Assembly: GCA_016490735.1 (NCBI GenBank)
Contig: JAEMWC010000154.1
Span: 427,501 to 491,500, forward strand
Source of the DNA: Pachyseris speciosa
Taxonomy: Eukaryota; Cnidaria; Anthozoa; Scleractinia; Pachyseridae
DNA length: 64,000 nt
Reading direction: 5' to 3'
The position numbers and the translations under genes were made by a program. This document shows positions 54,238-64,000 of the stretch, in pieces (position 1 is the stretch's first letter; the number at the start of each line of letters is the position of its first letter). The notes under the pieces were generated by a model that was not told the DNA's origin, did no database searches, and saw only the letters and a list, made by a program, of their open reading frames with translations.

Positions 54238-55356
54238 CGGGTTCTCCGGTTTTGCCCTCTCCACAAAAACCAACATTTCCAAATTCCAATTTCATCTGCT
54301 TGTAAAGCGCATTTGATCATATACACATGGAAAATGCGCTATATAAGTTCTAAATTATTATTATTATAAATTATTATTGATATTCATTTAGCGTGCGTTC
54401 GTTATATAGTGTGACAAACATGACGGATACACCGGGGGCAGCTATCTATTTGCAATTGTGTTGATATTTATTTGTTGAGCTGCGCTTTCTTTCTTTCTTT
54501 CTTGCCACTCTCAGTCAACCATTTCTGAAGCTTTTCGTTTTATTAGCTTCCCCGGAGAACTGGCAGGGACACTACAACAGCTTGCGCCAATTACTGTAGG
54601 CCCGTAATTGCAAATCCCTCTCCTATAACCACATTATTAGAAGTAGACCACCACACCGGGGGGTACGTCCCTACTCTTTTCTGAAGAGTGCGTGGGTTCT
54701 TTAACGTCCCACAGATTAAGAACAAGTATTGTGAGACGTGGCCTACAGTGTTTCGTCCTTATCCGAGAAGACTAGAAAGTCTAACCGTTTGCAGATGTCA
54801 TTCAAAGTCAGCACCGACTTTCTCCTTCTCTCTCTCTTTTAAAGACCCTGAGTGTTGATCCGGCCGGGGTTTGAACCCGCTACCTCCCGCACGGTAGTCC
54901 GGTGCTCTGCCAACTGAGCTAACCGGTCGGCGGTATTTGGCTGGAGCAACTATGACACCATGTTTTGGCCTTTCCCTTGATTTGCAGTGATTTGTAGTGG
55001 TCTTTAATAGGTTAGTGTCCGGCACTTTCAATGAATATTGAAGTTCTGCAAGATCTAGTTTTCGTCAAAATAAAAGAACCAAATCAGTTAACCGTGGTTA
55101 GAATTGACATGTTTCCTGCATCCACGCTGACTTTGAAATCCTCCGTAATCGCACACCTGCTGGAAAAACCGAGGCTCCTCAAATTTAAGGGTAAAAGTTC
55201 TTTTTCTTAAATTCTTTGTCAAATTTAATAGGTTTTGATACTTACCTTATTAAAGTGGAAATCATCTTGTAATGTAACATTCTCCGGTTTTGCCCAGCAA
55301 TCTGACTCTATGGCACTAAAGCAAACCACCATGATAGCAAAAGTAACAATCATCAT
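51349..55356 (-). CDS. Secreted phospholipase A2, copy B (4 exons, 175 aa)
   Basis: Exons are 55246-55356, 53618-53787, 52557-52669 and 51349-51482; 111+170+113+134 equals 528 nt, 176 codons with stop. Phases 0, 2, 1 agree at the junctions and all introns are GT-AG. Exon 1 has a signal peptide ([15 protein letters not shown]) and a short following segment. Exon 2 has an acidic-to-basic propeptide ending in a paired-Arg site (SSRRG) and the calcium loop [11 protein letters not shown]. Exon 3 has CCLVHDQCY with the catalytic His-Asp. Exon 4 has [12 protein letters not shown] with the partner Asp, and a Lys/Ser tail. The catalytic and calcium-binding residues are all present, so an active calcium-dependent secreted lipase is expected. 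Processing at the double Arg is inferred. Toxin, digestive or defence use cannot be decided from sequence. Confidence 0.92.
51540..52150. other. Intron 3 of phospholipase copy B, left part; no gene seen
   Basis: A GTTT-rich run near 51813-51870. Otherwise nothing recognised. Confidence 0.5.
52152..52482. mobile_element. Fold-back MITE with ATGCACATGTCATCGGC ends
   Basis: ATGCACATGTCATCGGCTTC at the left and the inverted GGCCGATGACATGTGCAT at the right bound about 330 bp, with GC-rich inner arms (GTGGGGTCG and CGACCCCAC). It is in intron 3 of phospholipase copy B. No clear target duplication. Confidence 0.8.
53322..53462. repeat. Palindromic repeat (about 60-bp arms)
   Basis: CCAATTCGGTCTGTAATCAT and its inverted copy around 53417-53441 flank CGGACTCCCGAAGCGCGGTC. 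In intron 2 of phospholipase copy B. Likely a small fold-back element. Confidence 0.75.
53860..54010. repeat. Short direct duplication
   Basis: AGCAGATCTG followed by (A/G)T(T/G)TACTGTAAGTTCTGTC occurs at about 53884 and 53970. In intron 1 of phospholipase copy B. Confidence 0.7.
54108..54372 (+). mobile_element. tRNA-headed SINE with ATT tail
   Basis: Box A-like GATGGCGCAGTAGTGAGAGC and box B GGTTCGATTCCC; the 3' end GAAAATGCGCTATATAAGTT is followed by an ATT repeat. Shares its tail with the SINE at 10905. In intron 1 of phospholipase copy B. Confidence 0.8.
54600..54932 (-). mobile_element. tRNA-headed SINE, reverse orientation
   Basis: On the minus strand it starts CCGGTTAGCTCAGTTGGCAG and has GGGTTCAAACCCC (box B), followed by a body similar to 10980-11200 (GACGTTAAAGA / TTCTTTAACGTCCCA). 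In intron 1 of phospholipase copy B. Confidence 0.8.
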
Positions 55357-55645
55357 GTAGATGTCACTGACTGAGTTTCTGGTTAAAATGAAAACATAAG
55401 GGGGTTATCCCTAAGAAAATCGGAGTTATACAAAATGATTTCTCTCGATAAGAATTTACTTTCTATTTCGCTATCAATTCAGCTCCTACAGAAGGAAGTT
55501 CAATTATTCATTGCCAATTTATAATTATTGAATGTCGATAAAGACCAGAAGATAAATTCATGATTTTCTACAGGCATGCTCTTCAATAGTACAAAATAGG
55601 TAAAAAAAAAACAACAACAATACAAGATGATTTGAATGGTACATT

Positions 55646-56796
55646 ATACACTTAATGTATGGTCCCGAGGGAAACAGTAGTTTTGTTTTCCCGAGAGTCC
55701 TGATGTTTCCCGAGACGCATTCGAGGGAAACATCAGGACTCGAGGGAAAACAAAACTAACTAGTTTCCCGAGGGACAATACATTAAGTGCTTTGTTATAT
55801 ACCGAGACTTTCCCTTCAACAAAACGAGCACTACGATTGGTTGATTCTTGGTCACGTGCCCTTGACCAAAATTCAAATGTATCCCGACCGGGATACAATT
55901 CCGCAGTTGTTGCCCGCGCGCCGGATACAACAACACGTGATTAGTGTATGACTAAAAAGTGGCATGATCTTCAGCACGTGCTCACGTCAGCTTGATTGAC
56001 GAGGGCGGAGCTGAGAACACTGCCACTTTTCAGTTTAAAGGTGATGTTACACGAGCCAATTTTGAACGCCGATTTTTAACGCAACATTGCTGCCCGAATT
56101 TTGTTGGAGTTGGAGCGTGTAACACCCCCGCCGTCGACTTTTAACAAAATATCGTCCCCGAGCAGCGAACAATGTTTCGTTAAAAATCGTCTCGTGTAAC
56201 ATGCCATTACCGACCGTTGCCGCGACAAAGTTGCGTTAAAAGTTGCCTCGTGTAACATGGATTAAAAATCGGCAATAAAAATCGGCTCGTGTTATGTTAC
56301 ACGAGCCGATTTTTAACGCCGATTTTTAATCCATGTTATGCGAGACAACGTTTAAAGGTGATGTTACACGAGCCAATTTTCAACGCCGATTTTTAACGCA
56401 ACATTGTTGCCTGAATTTTGTTGGAGTTGGAGTGTGTAACACCCCCGCCGTCAACTTTTAACAAAACATCGTCCCCGAGCAGCGAACAATGTTGCGTTAA
56501 AAATCGTCTCGTGTAACATGCCCTTACCGACCGTTGCCGCAACAAAGTTGCGTTAAAATGGATTAAAAATCGGCGTTAAAAATCGGCTCGTGTTATGTTA
56601 CACAAGCCGATTTTTAACGCCGATTTTTAATCCATGTTATGCGAGACAACTTTGAAGGAACCTTTGTTGCGACAACTTTGGGCAACGGCATGTTACACGA
56701 GACGATTTTTAACGCAACATTGTTCGCTGCTCGGGGACGATGTTGCGTTAAAAGTCGACGGCGGGGGTGTTACACGCACCAACTTCAACAAAATTC

Positions 56797-56851
<55 letters not shown>

Positions 56852-57359
56852 GCAGCAAAATGTTGCGTTAAAAATCGTCCTGTGTGCCATGTTACACGAG
56901 ACAACTTTTAACGCAACAATGTTGCGTTAAAAATCGGCTCGTGTAACATCACCTTAAGGCAACTTTGTTGCGACAACAAAATTCGGGCAACAATGTTGCA
57001 GGTTTTTGAATTGCTTTCAAAAAAAATCGTCCTGTGTGCCATGTTACACGAGACAACTTTTAATGCAACAATGTTGCGTTAAAAATCGGCGTTAAAAATC
57101 GGCTCGTGTAACATCACCTTAAACCAACGATAATACAGACGTTATGGAACCTGAGACTAAAAGGAAACGTTCTTCTCCAGTATAAGCCGAAGAAATTCAG
57201 CATCTAATATACATTTGTAAATTATTCATTCAGCGGGCTTGTGAATGAAGACGTGTTCTTGTAGTGCCGTCTTTGTTTGTTTGTTCATTTTGCTGTGATT
57301 GTTGGACTCTCGGGAAAACAAAACTAACTGTTTCCCTCGGGACCATACATTAAGTGTAT
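55646..57359. mobile_element. TIR element with a nested second element
   Basis: The ends ATACACTTAATGTATGGTCC and its inverted copy at 57340-57359 extend through GAGGGAAACAG(T)TAGTTTTG and TTTTCCCGAGAGTCC. ATT is repeated on each side as a possible 3-bp target duplication. No coding sequence. A related interior fragment lies at 39775-40010. Confidence 0.8.
56040..57118. mobile_element. Nested element made of repeated fold-back units
   Basis: Starts GGTGATGTTACACGAGCC and ends with the inverted GGCTCGTGTAACATCACC, flanked by TTAAA (56035-56039 and 57119-57123). Inside, the words CGATTTTTAACGC, ATGTTGCGTTAAAA and TCGTGTAACAT recur many times in both orientations, as if three or more shorter MITE copies had fused. 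The matching empty site is at 39986-39990. Confidence 0.85.
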
Positions 57360-59110
57360 ATTGTAAGCATAATTAAGTACCTCGGGTTTTCAGTCCTTAC
57401 TGCGCACGCTTGAAGAAATGAACGGATGTCTAAAGACTGATCACCTTCGTCATTTTTCTTTTTTTTTTTTTTCTCAAACAACACAAAACACCGGACGTAA
57501 AACAAAAATAAATCATGGTACTGAACTCTAGCCAACTATATGTCATTCAAGTGGAAGTACGGTGTTCAGAGTCACTCGATTCCCGCATTTTGTCATTTAA
57601 TGGAGACCGTAAGATTGAGGTTTTTCGGCTTTTCCCGCAAACCGCGAACGTCGGGAAGTCACGTGACCGATGCCTTGCCGTCAGATTTGCGGTTTGAGGT
57701 TCACGTTTGTACGGCTAGACCACGCTCTAGAGGTAAGTGATTTACCGCAAGGTTTTCTGCACCCTAAAACATCCCAATCCCACGTTTGAGAGGAAATACT
57801 ACTTTTTAGAACTCTTTCGCCTATTAATTATCGAATTCTTTTTCATAGAAACGTAATTTTTAAGACGATTTCTCAGCTAAAATAGAAGTGAACGAATGAC
57901 TGACAACAAACATGGCGGCCGGCTATTTCTTACCCGCGAATCTTAAGTCCCGAATATGGGCAGACAGCTAACGTCATACCGCTAACCGCAAACCGCGGTT
58001 TGCCGCTTGCGGTAAGATGGCTAAACCTCGATCTTAAGGTCTTTTATTGAATATCCTTTTGCTTGGACAAAAGATTCATTCCGCGAGTCAACGTAGAGTC
58101 GCAATTATACTACTTTTTAGAACTCTTTCGTCTATTATTTATTGAATTCTTTTTCATAGAAACGTAATTTTTAAGACGATTTCTCAGCTAAAATAGAAGT
58201 AAAAGAATGAACGAAAACAACCATGGTGGCCGGCTATTTGTTATCCACGAATCTTAAGTCCCGAACATGGGCAGACAGCTAACGTGAAACCGCTAACCGC
58301 AAACCGCGGTTTGCCGTTTGCGGTAAGGTGGCCAAACTTCGATCTTAAGGTCTCTAAAAATTTTTTAAATTATCTCCGAGAAAACCATTACTGGGTCATA
58401 TTAACCATGACTCTGCCAAAATTTTATTTCACAGGGTAAAAGTAGCACTAAACTATATGTTTGTGAAACGGAGGATTTGTGAAGAACCCTTTCTATTGTA
58501 CAACAAAAGATCTGACTCTAGTTAGAGTGCATTAAGGAGACTGGACTCTGCTGAGATTAATGATATATAATGCTGCTAAAAAATAAAAATTCCCTTTCCC
58601 TTGAACTCCGGCTCTACTGGATTCTTTACAAGTGTCTATAACGGATGATTTGGCGAGTCCAGGGGGCCGGGGTTTAAGTCTCTGTTTTTCCAAAGCTGGT
58701 ACGAATCCTAAACTTGAATTAAACCACCGAACAACTGCTCTTAGCCCAAAGTACCAACCGCTGACACTGAAAGAACATCCTCTTCATTGCAATCAATGCC
58801 GGAACATAAACCTTCATGCCGCATCCCTCTAAAGTTACTGGCCTTTCTGTTACATTTTAGTGAATTTGTCAAACGTTTTCGTAAGTGTGAATGATGCACA
58901 TGAAATATGCATCATTCACACTCTTCACTCGGCTTTCACGGAAACATATGAACCCATAATTGACCTGCTCCCAACGTCAGTAGCTTCATAGTTCAGGTAG
59001 TAGAGTATACACCAGTATCGCGAGGTCACGGATAATTTTCGTTCACAACTGCGATGATCATCAGTCTTCATTTGCTTTCGTAGATGTTAGAGATCTAGTT
59101 GTTTGCTTGA
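57360..59110. repeat. Segmental duplication, copy 1, with two inserted MITEs
   Basis: Matches 59548-60620 over several blocks (AGTACCTCGGGTTTTCAGTC, GTCAACGTAGAGTCGCA, GGATTTGGCGAGTCCAGG-type words). Copy 1 has two extra related insertions at about 57602-58043 and 58100-58365, each with CCGCAAACCGCGGTTTGCC and CGATCTTAAGGTC. No gene recognised; the small frames in both copies are unassigned. Confidence 0.8.
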
Positions 59111-59547
59111 TTATTGGAGCACATTACGGTTGAAATTTAAATGGGGTAAAAGATCTTTTAATACATATATATAAACAGGAATAGACGTTCTAGTATAATC
59201 TCACCTGCAGCGCGCGTTTGCCTTTGTTACTCACTGCGTTCGCCCTGAAGTGAATGTAGTAAATGTCTGTTCAACTGGTACAAAAGGGAGAACATTCTTA
59301 GGCTTCCATGACAACTATTATCTATTATTAAAGAAGATCTCCTGAAAATAATTTCGGAACTCTGTAATATTTTAATCAGTCTTCATATGAATCAGTCTTC
59401 ATGAAGTTTTATGTAGAGCGATGCCAAAAATAGCTTTTTCCCTGTTTTATCACTCACACTAGACGGTTTATACTGAAAAGCGTTCCTCTTAAAGGCCTAT
59501 TTCACCTTTGATGCATCGCATTAGAGATAAAAAACAACAACAATTGC

Positions 59548-60620
59548 AAGCATAATTTAGTACCTCGGGTTTTCAGTCCTTACTGCGCACGCTCGAAGAA
59601 ATGAGCGGATGTCTAATGACAGATCAGCTTGGTAATTTTTTTTCTTTTCTCTAACAATACAAAACACCGGACGTAAAACAGAAATAAATCATGGTGCTGA
59701 ACTCTAACTATGTGTCATTCAAGTGGAACTACGGTGTTTGCGGACTTCGGAATCAGCTTGACTTTTCAGAGTCACTCGTTTCAGCACGACTTTTGGCATT
59801 ATTGAATATCCATTTGCTTGGACAAAAGATTTATTCCGCGGGTCAACGTAGAGTCGCAAAAATGCTTTCCAAATTATCTCCGAGAGAACCATTACTGGGT
59901 CATATTAACAAAGATTTGACTCTTGTTAGAGTGCAGTAAGGTGACTGGACTCTGCTGAGATGAATGATAGATGGATGCTGCTGAAAAATAAATTCCCTTT
60001 CCCTTGAACTCCGGCTCTACTGGATTCTTTACAAGTGTCTATAACGGATGATTTGGCGAGTCCAGGGGGCTGGGGTTTAAGTCTCTGTTTTTCCAAAGCT
60101 GGCACGAATCCTAAACTTGAATTAAACCACCGAACAACTGCTCTCAGCCCAAAATACCAACCGATGACACTGAAAGAACATCCTCTTCATTGCAATCAAT
60201 TCCGGAACATAAACCTTCATGCCGCATCCCTCTAAAGTTACTGGCCTTTCTGTTACATTTTAGTGCCTTTGTTAAACGCTTTCGTAAGTGTGAATGATGT
60301 ATATGAAATATACATCATTCACATGCACTCTTCACTTTCACGGGAACATATGAACCCATAATTGACCCGCTCCCAACGCCACTGGCTTCATAGCTCAGTT
60401 GGTTAGATCATCGTATCGCGAGGTCACACGCCGGTTTCATGTTTCTTTTCGCAATTGCATAAATTGCCTTCACAGCTGCGAGGATCAGTCTTCATTTGCT
60501 TTCTTCAGAAGGGGGTGATACGCTTCTGCTTTCGTAGATGTTAGAGATCTACTTGGTTGCATGATTATTGGAGCACTTTACTCTCTAGTTGAAATTTTGA
60601 TGGGTTAAAAGATCTATCAA
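59548..60620. repeat. Segmental duplication, copy 2
   Basis: Lacks both insertions of copy 1, so it shows their empty sites. It carries a tRNA-like word (CATAGCTCAGTTGGTTAGA, 60389) matched by a more decayed version at 58986. Confidence 0.8.
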
Positions 60621-61745
60621 TCAATATTACGGCAGTAAAAGTAATAGTTAATACATTGATAAAAACAGGAATGGAGGTTATAATCTCACCCGCAGCGTTT
60701 GCCTTTGTTACTCACTGCACGTTTTCACCAAAGTACGCTTTAAAGTGAATGTAGTAAATGCCTGTTCAACTGGTGCAACAGGAAGACCATTCTTAAGCCT
60801 TCATGACAACTATTATCTATTACTAAGGAAGATCTCATGAAAATGCAGTTAGGTACTCTGTAATATTTTGATCAGTCTATTCCTGAAGGAGACATATTTT
60901 CATGAAGTTTTTTTGTAAGGCGATGACAAAAATTGCGTTTTCCCTTTCCTTTATGCATCGCGCGCCGCGACCGTTAATTCTGGAGTTTCGTGTAACACGA
61001 AATTCCTCAGACTGCGATGCCCTTTTTTATAGCGCTCTTGTTTTATCGCATCGTGAAGAAATCTCCAAATTTATGGCCGTAAATATGTTCTCTGTTTATT
61101 CTTCTTCATTTTCCTTGAAGTGTTTTGGGAACAGTTTGTATGTATGTAAATTTTGGCCCGTTTAAAGTCAAAAGCTGAGAGTCAGTGTGACAGTAGTCGG
61201 TAGCGGTTTTTTCAAGTTTCTATGGTTTATAGGCTGATGCGGCTCGTGATTTACGAATTCGTTGAGTGTTCTTCCAACATCCCAAGTGGTTTATCATCCC
61301 TATAAACCATACAAACGTGTGGTATATTGCGTTTCTATGACGCGTGAAATTTCCATGAGTTTATTGGAATAATAAACCATAGCTGATTGTCCAATCAGAG
61401 AGCGCGCATTGATTTTGTTATTATATAAATTTAAGTGAGGTTCAAGGAGGAGTTACAGAGACTCGTTGTCCACTCATGTTTGGCGCTTTTTACTTCAGAG
61501 CTTTCAAGAATTCGCTGAGCTTGCTGGAGCCGACTTACTTTGACGCTGCAATTTGGAAACTGACTTGATGGCGAGTAAATTATACATGTCTGGATAATTC
61601 TTTTCCGCATGTTTGATGTTTTACCTCAGTTAAGGTATAAATCTACTAGTCATTCAAAATTAAACATAAAATCATCTAAATCTTCCTCGAAGACATTTCG
61701 AAAACGCGAAGAAGCGGCCGCCATTTTGTTGACAACCGCTACTCA
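60621..61745. other. No gene seen
   Basis: AT-rich sequence. A plus-strand frame at 60902-61165 has no recognisable domain. Confidence 0.45.
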
Positions 61746-61749
61746 CTAT

Positions 61750-61826
61750 GTAGTAGTAGTAGCAGTAGTAGCAGTAGTAGCAGTAGTAGCAGTAGTAGCA
61801 GTAGTAGCAGTAGTAGCAGTAGTAGT

Positions 61827-61882
<56 letters not shown>

Positions 61883-61952
61883 AAGTAGTAGTAGCAGTAG
61901 TAGAAGTAGTAGTAGCAGCAGCAGTAGCAGTAGCAGTAGCAGTAGCAGTAGC

Positions 61953-61987
<35 letters not shown>

Positions 61988-62361
61988 GAGTAGCAGCAGC
62001 AGCAGCAGCAGCAGTAGCAGTAGCAGTAGTAGTGGTAGTGGTAGTGGTAGTGGTAGTGGTAGTGGTAGTGGTAGTGGTAGTGGTAGTAATAGTGGTAGTG
62101 GTAGTAGTGGTAGTGGTAGTGGTAGTGGTAGTAGTAGTGGTAGTGGTAGTAGTAGTGGTAGTGGTAGTGGTAGTGGTAGTGGTAGTAATAGTGGTAGTGG
62201 TAGTAGTAGTGGTAGTGGTAGTGGTAGTGGTAGTAGTAGTGGTAGTGGTAGTGGTAGTAGTAGTAGTAGTGGTAGTGGTAGTGGTAGTGGTAGTGGTAGT
62301 GGTAGTGGTAGTGGTAGTGATAGTGGTAGTAATAGTGGTAGTGGTAGTAGTAGTGGTAGTT
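61750..62361. repeat. 0.6-kb GTA / GTGGTA microsatellite
   Basis: About 200 trinucleotide steps of GTA, GCA and GTG; the left third is GTA/GCA-rich and the right two thirds are a GTGGTA hexamer with GTA and ATA interruptions. Open in several frames purely because of the repeat (poly-Val, poly-Thr, Tyr-His), so not a gene. Confidence 0.95.
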
Positions 62362-62383
62362 AGTGTCCTGGTCGAACCTGCCA

Positions 62384-62535
62384 AAACGTAGGTCGAAGCC
62401 GCCCACACAGGAGGTCGAATTTGCCCACACGGTCGAAGTTGCCCACATGAGAGGTCGAATATGCCCACTTGCCGGGTTGAACCTGCCCACATGGTCGAAT
62501 GTGCCCACATTTAAGGTTGAATGTGCCCACATTGT
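62384..62535. repeat. Minisatellite with GGTCGAA(N)TTGCCCACA unit
   Basis: About seven imperfect units of 18-25 bp such as AGGTCGAATTTGCCCACAC and GGTTGAATGTGCCCACAT follow the microsatellite. Confidence 0.85.
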
Positions 62536-62539
62536 GCGA

Positions 62540-63299
62540 GTGGTTGTTTTTAATAGTTTCTTGGATTGTCTTAATGTAGGTGGAATTGAATGATATTTAG
62601 GCGAGGTATAATTCTTGGATTGGTCTTTAATACTTTGCTCTTGAAATTTTTTTATACAGTCTTTTTTGAGTTTTTTTTTTAATATGAAATGTTCTTTAGG
62701 TTTTTAAGATTTTGGCCAAAATTCCTAAGCACCTCTAATGACAAAAAAAGGTTAAGCTTTTATTGAAACAACTTGAAAATTACACACAATATAGTCCAAT
62801 AATTGATCTTTCTTTTATTTAGGTAACCAAAAAGTTTGGGTGAGGTTTTTGTTATACTTCGCTCTTAAATGTCTGTAAGCTCCAGAGGTCGAAATGTTCT
62901 TTAAGTGTTTCTAATGTAACTCTAAGAGGATTTTGCGGTTAAAGTTGAAACTTGAGAGGCATAGCACAGGCTTGCACAAAACTGGAGGGGCTCATCACCC
63001 CTTTTGTGGTTTTTCGTACAGTTCTTGGCCTGCAGAAAGAAAACATATTATCATTTTGGTTTCCCAGTCCCCCCCCCCTTGCCGTATCAAATGGCAAGAG
63101 TACTACCCAGAGACTGAGCGTGTTTGTGGGGCACATATTGGTAATTTTAACTTTTAATGTCAACTTTTTAATGTCAACTCTTGAATTTCAACGTGTTTTT
63201 TTCACGGTCATGGCAATGAGTATCTCCTTCATCCTTGATGCAAACTTTAACCAGAGATGCTCAACCCAACAGAAGAAAAAACGCAACCAGAGCAACGAG
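62540..63299. other. No gene seen
   Basis: AT-rich spacer with one C-run (63069-63078). Overlapping frames on both strands are unassigned. Confidence 0.45.
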
Positions 63300-63890
63300 C
63301 TAATTTGACACCCAGTTCTGGGTTTCTTCCTCAACCTGGGTCTCTGGGAGGTCATCTGGTCTCATGGCTGGTTCTGTTTGGCCTTTCTTATGTTGAAGAT
63401 AACGGACTCGGTCCACAACTTTCTTCACCATGCCCGGAATGGGTACAAGAACACGAAGGCTTGGATGATGCTTCATTGAACATCTAACATGATCAGTAAG
63501 TATCTGGTCACTGGACTTAATAAGGTCATCGTAAACATTTAAAATGGCATCTTCCTGTTTGCTGGAAAGTTTTCTCTCTCCTGGAGACTTACCTCCAGGA
63601 CCTGCTGGCGATTCTTTTTCAGTTACATTCACTGCTTTTGGGCTAGAGATGACCTGAATTGTTTGGATGTTGTTGTCATCAGCAAAGTGTAACATTGACT
63701 CGTTAGCATTAGACGACTGACGATTGGATGATGGATTCACTGCGTTTGGGCTGGAGATTATCCCACGTGTTTGGATGTTGTTGTCATCAGTAAAGTGTAA
63801 CATTGACTCGTTAGCATTAGACGACTGAGCATTGAATGATGGGCTTACTGCACACTCAACAGATCTCGGTTTGGCTACGATGTTTGGGTC
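63300..63890 (-). CDS. Unidentified open frame, incomplete at its 5' side
   Basis: A minus-strand frame of 167 residues from its first Met, probably open further upstream to about 63890, ends at 63300. It contains two copies of a 37-residue unit (SNANESMLHF then DDNNIQT and ISSP), followed by KQEDAILNVYDDLIKSSDQ, VRCSMKHHPSLRVLVPIPGM and a polar tail. I do not recognise the family; the C-terminal half looks helical and may belong to a repeat-borne protein. Just upstream another frame holds HHCSICHGHHIHVHL, a possible zinc-binding word, but it is out of frame with this one. The start was not chosen with confidence, since an upstream exon is likely beyond the window. Confidence 0.4.
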   Translation of the reverse strand, partial: DPNIVAKPRSVECAVSPSFNAQSSNANESMLHFTDDNNIQTRGIISSPNAVNPSSNRQSSNANESMLHFADDNNIQTIQVISSPKAVNVTEKESPAGPGGKSPGERKLSSKQEDAILNVYDDLIKSSDQILTDHVRCSMKHHPSLRVLVPIPGMVKKVVDRVRYLQHKKGQTEPAMRPDDLPETQVEEETQNWVSN

Positions 63891-64000
63891 AGGGTGGTAG
63901 TTTTTTTTTGCTCAAGGTGCACATGGATATGATGTCCATGGCAGATGCTGCAGTGGTGGTCATATCCTCTCTGAGATAGCACTTTCTGGCCACTCTATCA

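Noticed and set aside
56634..56930. 98-residue frame over the nested element
   Set aside because: Made of the repeated inverted MITE words; open in several frames.
61609..62510. Long open frames on both strands of poly-Val, poly-Thr and Tyr-His repeats
   Set aside because: They exist only because a trinucleotide/hexanucleotide microsatellite is open in every frame; no unique protein sequence.

Overview
This is eukaryotic, intron-rich and transposon-dense DNA. It most likely comes from an anthozoan cnidarian such as a reef coral. That is inferred from small multi-exon secreted phospholipase A2 genes, a bHLH-Orange gene with long introns, and the mix of repeats: Penelope-like element, REL-endonuclease LINE, tRNA-headed SINEs and many fold-back MITEs. 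No bacterial operons, CRISPR arrays or viral genomes were seen. Most long open frames here are chance frames or transposon relics; the host genes had to be pieced together exon by exon on the minus strand.

Host genes, all on the minus strand. (1) A cluster of secreted phospholipase A2 (sPLA2) genes: copy D (about 1.8-7.4 kb, first exon not found), copy C (12.0-18.4 kb, four exons, 158 aa), copy A (22.2-35.9 kb, five exons, 167 aa) and copy B (51.3-55.4 kb, four exons, 175 aa). In A, B and C every splice junction is phase-compatible and the exon lengths sum to a multiple of three with no internal stop. All four share the same core: a calcium-loop exon ending in phase 2, a His-Asp catalytic exon ending in phase 1, and a C-terminal exon with the second catalytic Asp. 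(2) Between copies A and B lies an intact four-exon gene for a bHLH-Orange repressor-type transcription factor (40.3-49.1 kb, 499 aa), with a TATA box and two CACGTG E-boxes just upstream.

Mobile DNA by region. 0-2.4 kb: broken CR1/L2-like LINE fragments. 3.3-6.0 kb: a nearly identical head-to-head inverted pair of a Penelope-like element (RT plus GIY-YIG). 6.6, 8.6-9.3, 14.4-15.7, 36.6, 44.6-45.0, 47.6-48.4, 49.8-50.1, 52.2-52.5 and 53.3 kb: fold-back MITEs, three with clear target-site duplications. 10.0, 10.9, 54.1 and 54.6-54.9 kb: tRNA-derived SINEs. 24.2-32.9 kb: a degraded REL-endonuclease LINE in reverse orientation, split in its RT domain by a 5.5-kb element (26.14-31.62 kb) with about 350-bp terminal inverted repeats and a spliced, now broken gene encoding zinc-knuckle, unknown and C-terminal CXC (tesmin/TSO1-like) domains. 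That element is the best candidate for an under-described system. The LINE and its passenger both sit in intron 2 of sPLA2 copy A. 42.3-44.3 kb: a decayed THAP-type transposon. 55.6-57.4 kb: a TIR element with a second element nested in it; an unoccupied copy at 40.0 kb shows the insertion point.

The last 7 kb hold a segmental duplication (57.4-60.9 kb), a 0.6-kb GTA/GTGGTA microsatellite, a short minisatellite, and part of an unidentified minus-strand open frame with an internal tandem duplication.
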